Shown here one piece after another: positions 1-10,990 of a stretch of DNA of 64,000 bases. The stretch's first letter is position 1. Every line of letters starts with the position of its first letter. A program made the position numbers and the translations under genes. The DNA is taken from assembly GCF_030534335.1 (NCBI RefSeq), contig NZ_CP130565.1:3493501-3557500 (forward strand), given 5' to 3'. The stretch comes from Marivirga harenae (lineage in GTDB: Bacteria; Bacteroidota; Bacteroidia; Cytophagales; Cyclobacteriaceae). Under the pieces are notes generated by a model, which saw only the letters and a list, made by a program, of their open reading frames with translations, was not told the origin of the DNA and made no database searches.

Positions 1-3000
1 GAATTGAAAGACGAGAATTCTTCAATAGTTACAAAATTCTCCTTTATCAGAATATCTTGCTTGCCATCACCATTCATATCAGCCACTTCCATATCACGGA
101 TTAAGTCCGAATCAAGAGTTAATTCAAACACGTTTTGAAAGCTAATGTTGCCCGCACCTGTACTATTATTGATGAATACAGAAACTATTTGACCTTGGGC
201 AATTGCAATATCCCACTTACCATCACCATTAAAATCACCTTTGGAGATAAATTCAATTCCAGAGCTGACGTTAAAAACTGACGGTAGATCGAAAAGTATT
301 TCGCCATCATTTTGACTAACATTTCTAAATACTGCAAATTGAGTACCCGTTTCAATTACAGCAATGTCTAGAACCCCATCTTGATCAAAATCAGCGGAGA
401 TAATTGAACCTTGGAAAAGGCCATAATTGCCCTGAACTGGATTACTGACATCGAAAGAATTATTGTCAAAGCCCAATCCATTTCCATCAAAAATCACATT
501 AAAATCTCTGCTGGATTGAGCAACCGAATTATTGGTGGTCAGATAAATCGGACCATAGGAGGCACCAAGTGGTACTTCTACTTTCAGTTCAGTACTCGAA
601 GAAGAAATAACATTAGCCCTTATCCCATTAAATGAAACAATATTTTCGACATTATTCGAAGAAAAATTAACACCGGAAATTGTTACTTCAGATCCTATTT
701 TGCCAGATCGGGGATTGATGTTGGCAATTCGTGGGATCCCTGTAATAGGCCATCCACCCTCTGAATACAAGGCTTGAATTTCTTCTAAGGTAAGGGTTTC
801 ATTATAAATGTGAATATCATCTTGGGCGCCTTGAAAAAAGCTATTTAGTCCGGCATTTTCTACACCACCTGCCACACCAATCAAGAAATCCTCTGCCATA
901 TCAGGATTAATTCCATCTGTAAGAACTTCGTTAATATTTTCAAGCTCTCCATCTATGAATATTTCCATCCCAGCATCTCTATCGATTTGAATGACGTAAT
1001 GGTGCCAGTTCCCATCATTAAAGATTCCATTAGTTGTTAATTCTGCAGAACTACCCCCCTCCTGAACCATAAAAAATTGCAAATTACCCTCATTGAGGAT
1101 TTGTGAAAAGTATCCAGATAAAAAATTAGATTTATCAAAAAGTACACCAGATGTTGTAGTTCGAAACCATCCTGAGATAACGATATCTTCGGAGTCACCA
1201 AAGTTAAAAGCAGCATTGTTTGGAATACTAATATAAGCATCAGAACCATTGAAAGTAGCAGCTTGATTGGCTGTACCGAATCTGTCATTACCAAAGCTTG
1301 CATTTACTCCTGTTCCATTATTAGTATTACCGGAATCATCATCAAAATTATTATTGAAGAAATAAGAGGCCAGCAAGCTACTTGCAGGCTCTGCTTCCGT
1401 AATGCTATAGGTATTATTAATTACATCTACTGCTATGTCATAGGTTCCTGCAGCGATCGGTATATTTTCTGCAAATAGAAATAATTCCCCAGGATTTTCA
1501 TTAAAAGATCCCCAGTTGGCAAAATTCCAATCGTCATTCGCTCGTATTTTCCATTCTCCATCAAATAATTCGATACCTAATAATTCAAATACTCCATTAC
1601 CCACGTAGGTCATATCAGTATCATCTCCCTGCCATCCCGTTTCATCTCCTGTTCTGGCGCTGCCCAGAAAACCTATTGAAGTAATCAAATCTGATCTATA
1701 AGCTCTAGTAGCATCAGTCAATCTTACAAAATTCAATCCATTGGGCGGAATTATTGGAGTTCCTAGTAAATCGATAAAGCCATTACCCTCGAAATCACCA
1801 TAAGGTTTACCATTATCTCCATTTAATATAAATTCAAATTCATCATCCGTGAAATCAAATGCTTTTCCCCATGACAATGTGTTACCTGGAGGATAGGGGT
1901 CTAAACCTTCATCACTACTTGATTGATTAATCTTGATTCGTACTTGCCCCACATTTGGCCAAGCATTCTTATTGTATAAATTACCAATTTCAGCGTCCGT
2001 TAAAAGTGAGTTAAAGACTTTAAAATCGTCCAATTCACCATTAAAAAAGCCATTTAATCCTGCATTATTTATGCCGCCAGCAACCCCTATAAGAAAGTCC
2101 TCAAAATTGTCAGGATTAAAACCATCTGATAATGCAGAGGTATTTTCAGCATCCAAAACCCCATCTATATGAATTGACATCCCACCATCTCGATCTAATT
2201 GCATGACGAAATGATGCCATTGTCCATCGTTGTAGCCGGGATTACTTACTATAGAACTGCTACCTACCCCAGCCTCTGTAGCGAAAAATTGGATCCTATT
2301 GGAACCGTCAGAAGGAAACCATGCAAAATAGCCCTTTTCACCGTCAGATTTATCAAATAAAACCCCCGTGGCCGCAAAAGTATTAAACCAGCCTGAAACT
2401 GCTACATCATTACTTAGTCCTAAATCGAAAAGTGGATCATCAGCAATTGCTATGTAAGAGCTACTTCCGTTAAAATTATAAGCCCTATTCGCATCATTAA
2501 ATCTATCTTCGGTGAGGTTGGCTCCATTAACTGAACCATCAAGATAATTTCCGCTTTCGTCATTGGCATTTCCGTTGAAGGGATATGAAGCTATAGGAGC
2601 AGTATTTGGCCAATTATTATCTGAATACAATGAAATGACCTCAGCTTGAGATATTCCGTAATTGTAATAGTTGACATCATCCACTAGTCCATTGAAATAG
2701 CGAATATTTCCAGGTTCAAAAATAAAACCAATGTTTAAAAAGGTTGAAACTGAAGTTTGAAATAGCGGCTCGTTATACTCTGTACTCACATCTACTACTT
2801 CATTGTCTAAATAAAGCATAGCAGTAAATCCATCATAAGTAATCACTGCATGATGCCAAAGACCATCGTTTACAGGGACATCACTACTCAGCACCAGAAA
2901 ATCTTGATCGCCCGTACGTAAGGTCCCTTCTAATAAATTAGTAGGACCTACTGAGAGTGCTCCTAAACCAAATAAATCAGCAAAACTTCTATATCCTCCT

Positions 3001-3971
3001 GAAAAATCGGCAGCAGTGTTGAACCAGGCAGAAAGTGAAATATTATCATAAATCGGAACTCCAGATGTCTCAGAAAATTGATCAACCCCATCCAAGCCTA
3101 AGGCATTGGAAGCGGTATTAAATCTGTCGGGGACCGAAGTAGCGGATACATTTAATAGATCAAAGCCAAATCCACTTAAATCTTCTACAATGGCATCGTT
3201 AAAATCATAATTTAAGACCAGCGTATTATCTGGAACTTCCCATCCACTAGCATGATAAATCGTATTAATTTCTGAGGAAAAAATGTTACCTAGATATAAG
3301 AATACATCGTCAATTCTACCATTAAATGATGGTCCAATTTCCAATCCGACACTATTTATTCCAGCCCATAGGATACCATTTACGTCTATTACTTCTGTGC
3401 CAACGACTTCATTATCTACATAAAAAGTAAAAAGCTCCTCTATTTCATCTACGCCAATAACCAAATGATGCCAATTACCATCATTTAGCCCAGATCTAGA
3501 AATAAAGACAAAGGTACTTCCGTCTGTGACGCCATCACCTGAATTATAAACGAATTCTATACCTGTAGATAACACATGTACTGTATAACCCAGTACGCCT
3601 TCGGTACCTGATCCCCACGACAAAAGGGTGCCTGATTCTGCCGTAGTTTGAAACCAAACTGACAAGGCATCTGGTTGTTCAACCAAAGGAGTTTGGATCC
3701 CGCCATTGGCTGGTAGGAACTGAAAAGCTTGATCAGGACGTCCAAACCTATCGTCCGTTAAAACCTGCCCATCTACAATTCCATTGCTTCCATTTCCAGA
3801 CAAATCATCGGCATTGCCACTGAACCGGTAACTTGCTAAAACACTCTCGATCTGGTTGTTAGTTGATTTATTGTCAGCAGGCTTGATGGCGGTACCTTGA
3901 CCCAATAAAATATTGATTGATACTCCAAGAAGGCAAAAACTTAAAAAAAAGATGTTGTAGATTATTCTCAT
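1..3971 (-). CDS. Giant secreted LamG/SusF-like/IPT/FG-GAP repeat protein (3' end outside window)
   Basis: At least 1323 codons are open from the ATG at 3971 to the window edge, so the C-terminus is missing. A hydrophobic leader ends near LLGQG (residue 28). Reading along the protein I see four laminin-G-like jelly-roll domains, each with a DGxWHH motif (about residues 45-245, 255-450, 455-675 and 860-1065). A SusE/SusF-type domain with IGFLGSA, TDMTYVGNG and IRANDDW lies between the third and fourth (about 680-857). An IPT/TIG domain (about 1077-1154) and FG-GAP/VCBS-like repeats (DFNGDGKWD, DMNGDGKQD) follow. These modules usually bind glycans or surfaces, so an exported or surface adhesin-like role is inferred. 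The lost end may hold a type IX sorting domain, which cannot be checked here. It starts 11 bp after the stop of the upstream gene, so the two are probably co-transcribed. Confidence 0.85.
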   Translation of the reverse strand, partial: MRIIYNIFFLSFCLLGVSINILLGQGTAIKPADNKSTNNQIESVLASYRFSGNADDLSGNGSNGIVDGQVLTDDRFGRPDQAFQFLPANGGIQTPLVEQPDALSVWFQTTAESGTLLSWGSGTEGVLGYTVHVLSTGIEFVYNSGDGVTDGSTFVFISRSGLNDGNWHHLVIGVDEIEELFTFYVDNEVVGTEVIDVNGILWAGINSVGLEIGPSFNGRIDDVFLYLGNIFSSEINTIYHASGWEVPDNTLVLNYDFNDAIVEDLSGFGFDLLNVSATSVPDRFNTASNALGLDGVDQFSETSGVPIYDNISLSAWFNTAADFSGGYRSFADLFGLGALSVGPTNLLEGTLRTGDQDFLVLSSDVPVNDGLWHHAVITYDGFTAMLYLDNEVVDVSTEYNEPLFQTSVSTFLNIGFIFEPGNIRYFNGLVDDVNYYNYGISQAEVISLYSDNNWPNTAPIASYPFNGNANDESGNYLDGSVNGANLTEDRFNDANRAYNFNGSSSYIAIADDPLFDLGLSNDVAVSGWFNTFAATGVLFDKSDGEKGYFAWFPSDGSNRIQFFATEAGVGSSSIVSNPGYNDGQWHHFVMQLDRDGGMSIHIDGVLDAENTSALSDGFNPDNFEDFLIGVAGGINNAGLNGFFNGELDDFKVFNSLLTDAEIGNLYNKNAWPNVGQVRIKINQSSSDEGLDPYPPGNTLSWGKAFDFTDDEFEFILNGDNGKPYGDFEGNGFIDLLGTPIIPPNGLNFVRLTDATRAYRSDLITSIGFLGSARTGDETGWQGDDTDMTYVGNGVFELLGIELFDGEWKIRANDDWNFANWGSFNENPGELFLFAENIPIAAGTYDIAVDVINNTYSITEAEPASSLLASYFFNNNFDDDSGNTNNGTGVNASFGNDRFGTANQAATFNGSDAYISIPNNAAFNFGDSEDIVISGWFRTTTSGVLFDKSNFLSGYFSQILNEGNLQFFMVQEGGSSAELTTNGIFNDGNWHHYVIQIDRDAGMEIFIDGELENINEVLTDGINPDMAEDFLIGVAGGVENAGLNSFFQGAQDDIHIYNETLTLEEIQALYSEGGWPITGIPRIANINPRSGKIGSEVTISGVNFSSNNVENIVSFNGIRANVISSSSTELKVEVPLGASYGPIYLTTNNSVAQSSRDFNVIFDGNGLGFDNNSFDVSNPVQGNYGLFQGSIISADFDQDGVLDIAVIETGTQFAVFRNVSQNDGEILFDLPSVFNVSSGIEFISKGDFNGDGKWDIAIAQGQIVSVFINNSTGAGNISFQNVFELTLDSDLIRDMEVADMNGDGKQDILIKENFVTIEEFSSFN

Positions 3972-3982
3972 AATATTATAAA

Positions 3983-4750
3983 CTAATTGGGATCTGGAGC
4001 AATTGGTAAATCATTTCCATCAGTATCACCACCAAAAGGATCAAGGATAATAATAGCCGCGGTAATTCCACCAACTAATAATGCCCCACCTCCTACTAAT
4101 AATACAGGAAAGCCTTTCTTAATTTGAAAACTATTACTAGCCACAATTCCAGTTTCACCTTTTAATTGAATCTGGTAGGTGGCGGATTTTTCTCCTTTAG
4201 GTATTTTCCAAATAAATCTACCATCATTGTTAACCGTAGAAATTTTATATTTTTCGTTGCCATCTTCGAATAGCAATAGATCAATCTTTTCATTCTCTTT
4301 TCCGCCCTTCCACTGTAGGCGATAGCTTTTGCCACTTTTAATCTCTTTTAAGTCAAAATTCACGAACTCCAGAGGATCGAAGGCAGGTTCTGGTAAAAAT
4401 GCTCTTACTTCAAAAATTAGGTTTCCTTTATAATCAAGCAGTTCATTTTTAGCCAACCACTCAATCCTTTTACCTTTTCCTGCTTCAATATTAATTCCCA
4501 CATCACCTGTGACTAAAGTCAGAGGTTGCTCGAAATTATCTTTTGAGGAATACAAATTTACATTGAAGAATTCATCCGTATCAGCTATTAAATCATAAGA
4601 TACAATAATAAGATCTCCACTGATGGAAGCCTTTACATTATCTACTCTTTGAGCTTTTGCATGATAGCTGAATAGTACAAGAGATAAGATGAGAATTCTT
4701 AGTGGCAAGCAAGAATAATTACTTTTTGATGGGACTTTTAAATTCATCAA
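3983..4750 (-). CDS. Secreted protein with Kre9/KNH-like domain and C-terminal membrane segment
   Basis: 255 residues. The leader (about residues 1-34) is cleaved near AKAQ. Residues about 125-210 resemble the Ser-Thr-rich GPI-anchored membrane (Kre9/KNH) domain found in secreted Bacteroidetes proteins: YRLQWKGG, a turn at NNDGRFIWKIP, then YQIQLKG. A glycine-rich hydrophobic segment (about 215-238) follows and the protein ends in a short acidic tail. The stop lies 11 bp before the start of the large LamG protein, so this is the first gene of a likely two-gene operon and the pair may work together at the envelope. That is inference from spacing. The start could be the first or the second of two adjacent Met codons. 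No catalytic residues are recognisable. Confidence 0.7.
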   Translation of the reverse strand: MMNLKVPSKSNYSCLPLRILILSLVLFSYHAKAQRVDNVKASISGDLIIVSYDLIADTDEFFNVNLYSSKDNFEQPLTLVTGDVGINIEAGKGKRIEWLAKNELLDYKGNLIFEVRAFLPEPAFDPLEFVNFDLKEIKSGKSYRLQWKGGKENEKIDLLLFEDGNEKYKISTVNNDGRFIWKIPKGEKSATYQIQLKGETGIVASNSFQIKKGFPVLLVGGGALLVGGITAAIIILDPFGGDTDGNDLPIAPDPN

Positions 4751-5331
4751 TCTAGACTTTTAAAGTATGTATTATTTAAGAGAAAATTTCTCACTTCAAT
4801 ATACTAAATATCATAATAATTAAATTATTTCTATATAACACAATAAATATAATTATTATAATTTAATTAATGAAATATAGATACTCTAATTCTAATTATT
4901 CGATAAAATAGAGAAAATGTAAGATTAAATAGTTTTATCAACTACCTTGTTAATTTGTAGATATGTTATGCTAATTCTAGTGGCAATCTTGATTACTTAT
5001 ACTAAACTAGCTGAACAGCATATACATTTAAGAGTAGATTAGGAAAAAGTATTTGTTGAATATAGTAAGATGGATTTTCAAAATACTTACTAGGATGAGC
5101 CAAAGGCAATTTAGTGGTTGCGATTTCATTCTGCAAATAGGATATCTGGTTATCTCCTTTTATGTTCAGTTCAACTGGTCGTGAAGATTAGCTAAAAAAG
5201 CAAAATAAAAACATGCAAGAATTGACAAATTAGACCTCCTTTTGCACTTAAAGAATAAATGCATGATTTAAAATCGGACTTAATTTACTTAGAGTCCTCT
5301 GCCTCATTTGAAAATGTAAAAAAGGATTTAT
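4751..5331. other. Intergenic region, no gene seen
   Basis: About 580 bases, very AT-rich between 4790 and 4960. I find no convincing ORF, RNA gene or strong hairpin. It should contain the promoter of the minus-strand 4750-1 unit, but no Bacteroidetes promoter box stands out. Confidence 0.5.
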
Positions 5332-5877
5332 CTATTTCAATTTGTCAGCAAATAATCTTTTGAGTTTATCAACCTTCGGTTTAATAACAAATGAACAATA
5401 TGGCATTGCTTCATTTCTAGTGTAGAAATCTTGATGTACTTCCTCTGCAGGATAAAAAGCTTCAAAGGTCTTAATTTCAGTTACTATAGGGTCGTCAAAA
5501 ATACCTGAAGCATCTAATTGCTGTTTCATTTCTTCAGCTATTTTTTCTTGTTCAGAATTATGAGTAAGAATTATTGATCGGTAATGCTCCCCTACATCTG
5601 CGCCTTGTCTATTTAAAGTCGTTGGGTCATGTACTTGCCAAAAAACCTCCAAAATTTCTTTGTAGGAAATAACGTGCGGGTCAAAAGATATTTGCGCTAC
5701 TTCTGCGTGTCCGGTTCTTCCCTGCACGACTTCTCTGTAGGCAGGATTTTTGATTTGTCCTCCGGAGAAACCTGATTCAACCTGCTGTACTCCTTTTAAT
5801 TTTCTTAAAACGGCATCTATGCACCAGAAGCAACCAGCTCCAAAGGTTGCCATTTCTATATTAACTTTATCTATCAT
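5332..5877 (-). CDS. msrA: Peptide-methionine (S)-S-oxide reductase MsrA
   Basis: 181 residues, the normal single-domain MsrA length. The catalytic motif GCFWC is at residues 15-19 with nucleophile Cys16. Typical family blocks follow: a GFSGG-type segment, GRTGHAEV, a FWxxHDPTTLNRQGADVG block and YRSII. MsrA reduces methionine-S-sulfoxide in proteins with thioredoxin-type electrons; there is no export signal, so the protein should be cytoplasmic. No MsrB domain is fused or adjacent. A recycling cysteine near the end (PYCSF) may resolve the disulfide. It appears monocistronic: AT-rich DNA follows its stop and a terminator for the upstream gene precedes its start. Confidence 0.95.
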   Translation of the reverse strand: MIDKVNIEMATFGAGCFWCIDAVLRKLKGVQQVESGFSGGQIKNPAYREVVQGRTGHAEVAQISFDPHVISYKEILEVFWQVHDPTTLNRQGADVGEHYRSIILTHNSEQEKIAEEMKQQLDASGIFDDPIVTEIKTFEAFYPAEEVHQDFYTRNEAMPYCSFVIKPKVDKLKRLFADKLK

Positions 5878-5907
5878 AAATTACTTAGACTTGAATTAAA
5901 AGAACAT

Positions 5908-5938
5908 AAAAAAAGGCTATCTGTTCAGATAACCTTTT
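5908..5938 (-). terminator. Rho-independent terminator after the TPR/gyrA unit
   Basis: An eight-pair stem with one mismatch (5915-5922 with 5927-5934, 4-nt loop). On the minus strand it is followed by seven T residues (complement of 5908-5914). It lies about 20 bases after the stop of the TPR gene. Confidence 0.75.
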
Positions 5939-5959
5939 ACAATATGATTTATAAATATA

Positions 5960-7117
5960 TTATTGATCACCCGTTTTAGCTTTTCCACCAGCATTTAGCT
6001 CGTCTGCTTTCTTCATCATTTCTTCAGCTTTCTTGTTTTCTCCCAACTGAGCATAAACAGTTTGCAAGGTTTCAATAACTGCTAACTCATTCGGTGAAAT
6101 CTCTAAAGCTTTTTCAAAATAAGGCTTAGACTTTTCTAAATATCCTAAGGCTTCCTTCTCTACCTTTTTACCTTCTTTTTTGTAAGTCTGCAAATCCATA
6201 TCTCGAGCTTTAGCTAACAAATCGGCTGCTTTATTATAATAATAAACAGCATAATTAAAGTTTGCATCTAAATAGTCTGGATCTAACTCTATAGCTTTTA
6301 GGTATGCTTCTTCTGCTTTTGTTGGTTCCTCAAGCTGCTCATAAAGGTAGCCTAAATTGAAATATAGGTTCGCATTATCCGGCTCCTTCGCAATAGCATC
6401 ATTGATTCGGTCCTTAGCCACATCTACTTGTTTTGTTTCAATCAACAAATTAATTTCTGATTTCTGGAAAGTATCAGAATCAGGAAATTTCTCCTTAGCC
6501 ATTCTTGTGATTTCAAGCGCCTTTTCCAGATCTTTATTAGCATATCGCTCAATGGAAATAATACTACCATAGATATCTTCAGAGTGATAATCTAGGTCTA
6601 ATAATCTGTAGTAGTATTTTAAAGCATCTTCATTATTTTGCATTTGCTGTGACGCCACACCAGCATATAAATTAGCAGTTGTATCCTCAGGCAATACTAA
6701 TAAAGCCTTTTCAAATGCAGTGACTGCCTCTTCATAGTTCTGATCTGAATAAGCAGTTGAACCTTCATTGATAAAACCACCCCAAAGTTCTTGTATCTTC
6801 AAATCGGTGAGGGTGAAATATTTATCCCCTTCATCAACCATTTCAAAAACTTTGTCATAGCTTTCTGACGCTTTCTTTACTAGTTCATCAGAATATCCTT
6901 CAGTATTTAAAATGGCCTGATAAATGGTTCCTCTTGTGTACCAAGTTTTTGGGTCATTCATTGTTTTTTCGTGCTCAACAGCTTCATTAATCAGCGTTTT
7001 TGCTTCTTGCAAATCGCCACTTTCCAAAGCTCTGTCTGCCTTACGAACATTTGAATTCTGCGCAAACACCTGCCCTATTGCTAAAAAAAAGGCGAAAACT
7101 AATGCGATTCTTTTCAT
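5960..7117 (-). CDS. Secreted TPR-repeat protein
   Basis: I take the start at 7117 because it puts MKRIALVFAFFLAIGQVFAQ, a clean signal peptide, at the N-terminus; an ATG at 7141 would add eight polar residues. The mature part of about 365 residues is mostly tetratricopeptide repeats. The clearest are ANLYAGVASQQMQNNEDALKY-type and NLYFNLGYLYEQLEEP-type helical pairs, and a final repeat sits near residues 325-370. TPR proteins are scaffolds and no enzymatic motif is present, so a periplasmic assembly or outer-membrane accessory role is inferred only. It follows gyrA by about 50 bp and is probably co-transcribed with it up to the terminator at 5908. No gene symbol is justified. Confidence 0.8.
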   Translation of the reverse strand: MKRIALVFAFFLAIGQVFAQNSNVRKADRALESGDLQEAKTLINEAVEHEKTMNDPKTWYTRGTIYQAILNTEGYSDELVKKASESYDKVFEMVDEGDKYFTLTDLKIQELWGGFINEGSTAYSDQNYEEAVTAFEKALLVLPEDTTANLYAGVASQQMQNNEDALKYYYRLLDLDYHSEDIYGSIISIERYANKDLEKALEITRMAKEKFPDSDTFQKSEINLLIETKQVDVAKDRINDAIAKEPDNANLYFNLGYLYEQLEEPTKAEEAYLKAIELDPDYLDANFNYAVYYYNKAADLLAKARDMDLQTYKKEGKKVEKEALGYLEKSKPYFEKALEISPNELAVIETLQTVYAQLGENKKAEEMMKKADELNAGGKAKTGDQ

Positions 7118-7168
7118 TTCTATCTTATTTTGTTTAAACAATTATTCTATTATACTTAATTTATTTAA

Positions 7169-9688
7169 TTATGATTCACTATTGTTGTCTTCTTTAGCAT
7201 CCGACTCCTGTTCTTCAGTTGCTCCTTCTTCATCCAAATCATCAATTTTCTCCACTTTCTCAACTGATGAAATGCTATCATTCTCACTCACTTTGATCAA
7301 TCGAACGCCTTGCGTTGCACGCCCCATAACTCTTAAGCTTTCCACTGCCATTCGAATAGTGATACCTGATTTATTAATAATCATTAAGTCATCAGAATCA
7401 ATAACTTCTTTTATTGCAACCAACTCTCCTGTCTTTTCGGTCACGTTTAAGGTTTTAACACCTTTACCACCCCTCTTCGTAATACGGTAGTCTTCAATAT
7501 CGGAACGCTTCCCATATCCTTTTTCAGAAACAACCAAAAGATTTGCGTTTTCTCTAGTAATGGCTACCATTTCAACTACAATATCCTTTTCATCTTTCAA
7601 GCTGATACCTCTGACTCCAGCTGCAGTTCTCCCCATAGGACGAACATTGCTTTCATGGAATCGAATTGCCCTACCTGAACGAGCAGCAATAATAATATTA
7701 TTATCACCATTGGTTAATTTCACATTCAATAATCTATCCCCCTCATTGATTGAAATAGCATTGATTCCGTTTGCTCTTGGTCTGGAATATGCCTCTAAGG
7801 TAGTTTTCTTGATAGTACCTTTTTGAGTGCACATCACTAGGAAGTTATTGTTGATGTAGTCTGCATCGTCAAGATTTTCAACATTTATTACCGCTCGCAC
7901 TGAATCTTCAGACTCAATGTTTATCAAGTTTTGAATAGCTCTACCTTTAGAAGTTTTCGATCCTTCCGGCAGTCGGTATACCTTAATCCAATACACTTTA
8001 CCCAATTCCGTAAATATCAACAAGTAATTATGGGTTTTAGCCACAAATAGCAATTCTGTAAAGTCATCATCTTTACTTCCTGCCCCTCTTGAGCCTACTC
8101 CACCTCTTCCCTGGGTCTTGTATTCGTTTAATAAGGTTCGCTTGATATATCCCTGATGTGAAAGCGTGATCACTACATCTTCATTAGGAATCATGTCCTC
8201 ATCTGTAAATTCTTCGGCACTGTGGATGATTTCAGTACGTCTTTCATCACCATATCTATCCTGCATTTCTTGCATTTCGTCTTTGATGATTTTCATCCTA
8301 AGCTCTTCATCCGCAAGAATAGATTCCAGATATTCAATTAGCTTTTTAATCTCCTCGTACTCCTGTATGATTTTCTCTCTTTCAAGACCCGTTAATCTTT
8401 GGAGTCTCATGTCCAAAATGGCTTTAGCCTGAATTTCAGATAATTCAAACTTCTCCATTAGGCCGTTTCTAGCTATTTCAGGATCTCTGGATTCACGAAT
8501 TAATTTAATTACTTCATCAAGATTATCTAATGCAATCAAATAACCTTCCAATATGTGTGCTCGCTTCTGCGCTTCTTCAAGCTCATATTTAGTCCTTCTT
8601 ACAATTACATCATGCCTATGATCCACATAATGTTTAATCATGTCCTTCAGGTTCAGTGTTTCAGGTCGGCCTTTTACCAAAGCAACATTATTGACACTAA
8701 AAGAAGTTTGAAGCTGAGTGTATTTATAAAGATTATTTAAGACAACATTAGGAATAGCATCTTTACGGATTTCGTAAACTATTCTTAATCCATTTCTATC
8801 AGATTCGTCTCTAATATCTGAAATGCCTTCAATTTTCTTTTCATTTACTAAGCCAGCAGTTTTTTCAATCATATTGGCTTTATTCACCATGTATGGAATT
8901 TCAGTCACAATGATTCGTTCCCTACCTGATTTTAACACCTCAATTTCTGCCTTTGCTCGCATTACGATTCTGCCACGACCCGTTTCAAAGGCCGCTTTAA
9001 CTCCCTGATAACCGTAAATTGCAGCTCCAGTTGGGAAATCAGGTGCCGTGATATGTTCCATCAGTTCAGCAACTGTAATATCGTTATTGTCGATATAAGC
9101 AATTATTCCATTGACTACCTCGGTTAAATTATGAAGGGCCATATTGGTAGCCATACCTACTGCAATACCAGAAGCACCATTTAATAGTAAATTTGGAACT
9201 TTTGCAGGTAATACTGTTGGCTCCTTTAAGGAGTCATCAAAGTTAAATTGAAAGTCAACCGTATTCTTATTAATATCAGTCAACATTTCTTCCGCTATTC
9301 TCTTTAATCTAGCCTCGGTATAACGCATCGCGGCAGGAGAATCTCCATCTATGGATCCGAAGTTTCCTTGGCCATCCACCATTTGGTAACGTAAAGACCA
9401 AGGCTGTGCCATACGCACCATGGTATCGTAAACAGCTGAGTCGCCATGTGGGTGATACTTACCTAAAACCTCACCCACAATTCTGGCTGATTTTTTATAA
9501 GGTCTGTTATGGGCTAAGCCCAATTCTTGCATTCCAAAAAGTATTCGTCTGTGTACGGGTTTTAAGCCATCCCTAACATCCGGCAAAGCCCTTGAAACTA
9601 TAACCGACATTGAATAATCAATGTAGGCGCCTCTCATTTCATCCTCTATATTAATTGGGATGATTTTTTCATTTTCTCCTTCAGCCAT
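7169..9688 (-). CDS. gyrA: DNA gyrase subunit A
   Basis: 839 residues, the usual GyrA length. The breakage-reunion domain holds the catalytic tyrosine in [10 protein letters not shown] (Tyr123). The quinolone-resistance region reads [10 protein letters not shown] with Ser84 and Asp88, matching the sensitive residues Ser83 and Asp87 of E. coli. The GyrA box QGRGGVG begins the C-terminal beta-propeller, which separates gyrase from topoisomerase IV ParC. The C-terminus is an acidic tail, as in many GyrA proteins. With GyrB it introduces negative supercoils using ATP. It lies between an upstream outer-membrane protein gene and a downstream TPR gene on the same strand; gyrB is not in this window. 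Confidence 0.97.
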   Translation of the reverse strand: MAEGENEKIIPINIEDEMRGAYIDYSMSVIVSRALPDVRDGLKPVHRRILFGMQELGLAHNRPYKKSARIVGEVLGKYHPHGDSAVYDTMVRMAQPWSLRYQMVDGQGNFGSIDGDSPAAMRYTEARLKRIAEEMLTDINKNTVDFQFNFDDSLKEPTVLPAKVPNLLLNGASGIAVGMATNMALHNLTEVVNGIIAYIDNNDITVAELMEHITAPDFPTGAAIYGYQGVKAAFETGRGRIVMRAKAEIEVLKSGRERIIVTEIPYMVNKANMIEKTAGLVNEKKIEGISDIRDESDRNGLRIVYEIRKDAIPNVVLNNLYKYTQLQTSFSVNNVALVKGRPETLNLKDMIKHYVDHRHDVIVRRTKYELEEAQKRAHILEGYLIALDNLDEVIKLIRESRDPEIARNGLMEKFELSEIQAKAILDMRLQRLTGLEREKIIQEYEEIKKLIEYLESILADEELRMKIIKDEMQEMQDRYGDERRTEIIHSAEEFTDEDMIPNEDVVITLSHQGYIKRTLLNEYKTQGRGGVGSRGAGSKDDDFTELLFVAKTHNYLLIFTELGKVYWIKVYRLPEGSKTSKGRAIQNLINIESEDSVRAVINVENLDDADYINNNFLVMCTQKGTIKKTTLEAYSRPRANGINAISINEGDRLLNVKLTNGDNNIIIAARSGRAIRFHESNVRPMGRTAAGVRGISLKDEKDIVVEMVAITRENANLLVVSEKGYGKRSDIEDYRITKRGGKGVKTLNVTEKTGELVAIKEVIDSDDLMIINKSGITIRMAVESLRVMGRATQGVRLIKVSENDSISSVEKVEKIDDLDEEGATEEQESDAKEDNNSES

Positions 9689-9763
9689 AGATTTGTTTAC
9701 TATCTAAAAATAAATAAAGTGCAATTTAAAGAATTTTATTAAGCGGTGACAAAAATAATCATT

Positions 9764-10834
9764 TCATTTGCGTTTTAAAAACGGAAATGCCTCTCTTTTT
9801 TCATTAAGATTATAAGGATCATTTTCACCTACCTTTGGGTTCTGCCATTTGTATATCGGCTGGCCCCTATACTTTTTATCAATATGATGATGCTCTTTTT
9901 GTGCTTCGCAATTACTAATCGGACATTTTTTGAAAAGTGGGAAACTTACTCTAACCCCCACTTGAAATTGCAAATTCCACATATTGGTTTTAATTGATTG
10001 ACCTGTAGGCAAGAAAGTATTAATCGATTTTAAATCTACCGAGGGCCTCATCACCAATCTAAAATATTCAGAAAAATTCTTTTCGATAGGAAAGCTGATA
10101 TTCCAATAATTGTTAGTACTCACATTGCCTCCAGGGAATGCGCTTTCAGACAATCTGAAGTTACCATACTCAATATCAGCGAAATAAGAAAAATCCCAAA
10201 AATCAAAATAATGAACTCCAGCTGTTAAATAATACTTTCTTGTATAGAATCTAGAAAAATCTGATTCATACTCTGCTATGTAATTTGGAAAACCTTTTAG
10301 TCTCAGGTTTGCCTTAGAATTGATTTCAAATGTTGCTCCCGCCCCGATTCTCAACCGCCAATAATTGAAATGTATTTTTAAATGGACTGGTATAGCATTA
10401 CCGCCTCCTACCAAACGTTTTTCAAGACTATCAATCACGTAATTACCATTTTGCTCCGATTCATTAAAATTAGATTGATATAGAATTGCGGAGCTGGTGT
10501 TTATCGTATCAGTTGTGAAGGGTCTATTTAACCAATTACTTATTCCCACAGGTCCTCCTAGGGAATCTTGTCCCAACAAATACAAATCGTTGCTGTTACT
10601 GTAAATTTGAAATTCATCTAGATTTTGTCTATAACGGGTGGAGCCATAACCCACTGCTACTTCTGCAGAAAAATAATTAGCTATTTTACGAAATAAACTT
10701 GCGTTAATATCTTTATCATTTGGCGGAGGTCCCCAAGGATTAAATACCTGTCCTATTAAAGGCCTAGAAGCAAATACGCCTACAATTAAAATAGTAAAGG
10801 TGAAAATTTTTATTTTAAATCGGTTTCTCCCCAA
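9764..10834 (-). CDS. Outer-membrane beta-barrel-like protein of unknown function
   Basis: 356 residues with a hydrophobic leader (about 10-29, ending SRPLIGQ). The mature protein alternates aromatic and polar residues as outer-membrane strands do, for example YYLTAGVHYFDFWDFSYFA and WNLQFQVGVRVSFPLF. A cysteine pair (KKCPISNCE) and a basic, proline-rich tail follow the last predicted strand. I do not recognise a named family. The tail after the strands suggests a periplasmic or surface extension. The stop is 75 bp upstream of gyrA on the same strand; shared transcription is possible. Confidence 0.6.
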   Translation of the reverse strand: MGRNRFKIKIFTFTILIVGVFASRPLIGQVFNPWGPPPNDKDINASLFRKIANYFSAEVAVGYGSTRYRQNLDEFQIYSNSNDLYLLGQDSLGGPVGISNWLNRPFTTDTINTSSAILYQSNFNESEQNGNYVIDSLEKRLVGGGNAIPVHLKIHFNYWRLRIGAGATFEINSKANLRLKGFPNYIAEYESDFSRFYTRKYYLTAGVHYFDFWDFSYFADIEYGNFRLSESAFPGGNVSTNNYWNISFPIEKNFSEYFRLVMRPSVDLKSINTFLPTGQSIKTNMWNLQFQVGVRVSFPLFKKCPISNCEAQKEHHHIDKKYRGQPIYKWQNPKVGENDPYNLNEKREAFPFLKRK

Positions 10835-10990
10835 AGAATGATAGTTTTATAAAGCGCCTTTAAGGCAATTATACGATACAATTTTCCTCGAATACTATCG
10901 AGCATGATACTGAGTACTAGTTACCATTTACTTAAATAAGCATCTGATCGCACAAAAATACAAAAATTATGCTAATTGCTGTTAATACAT

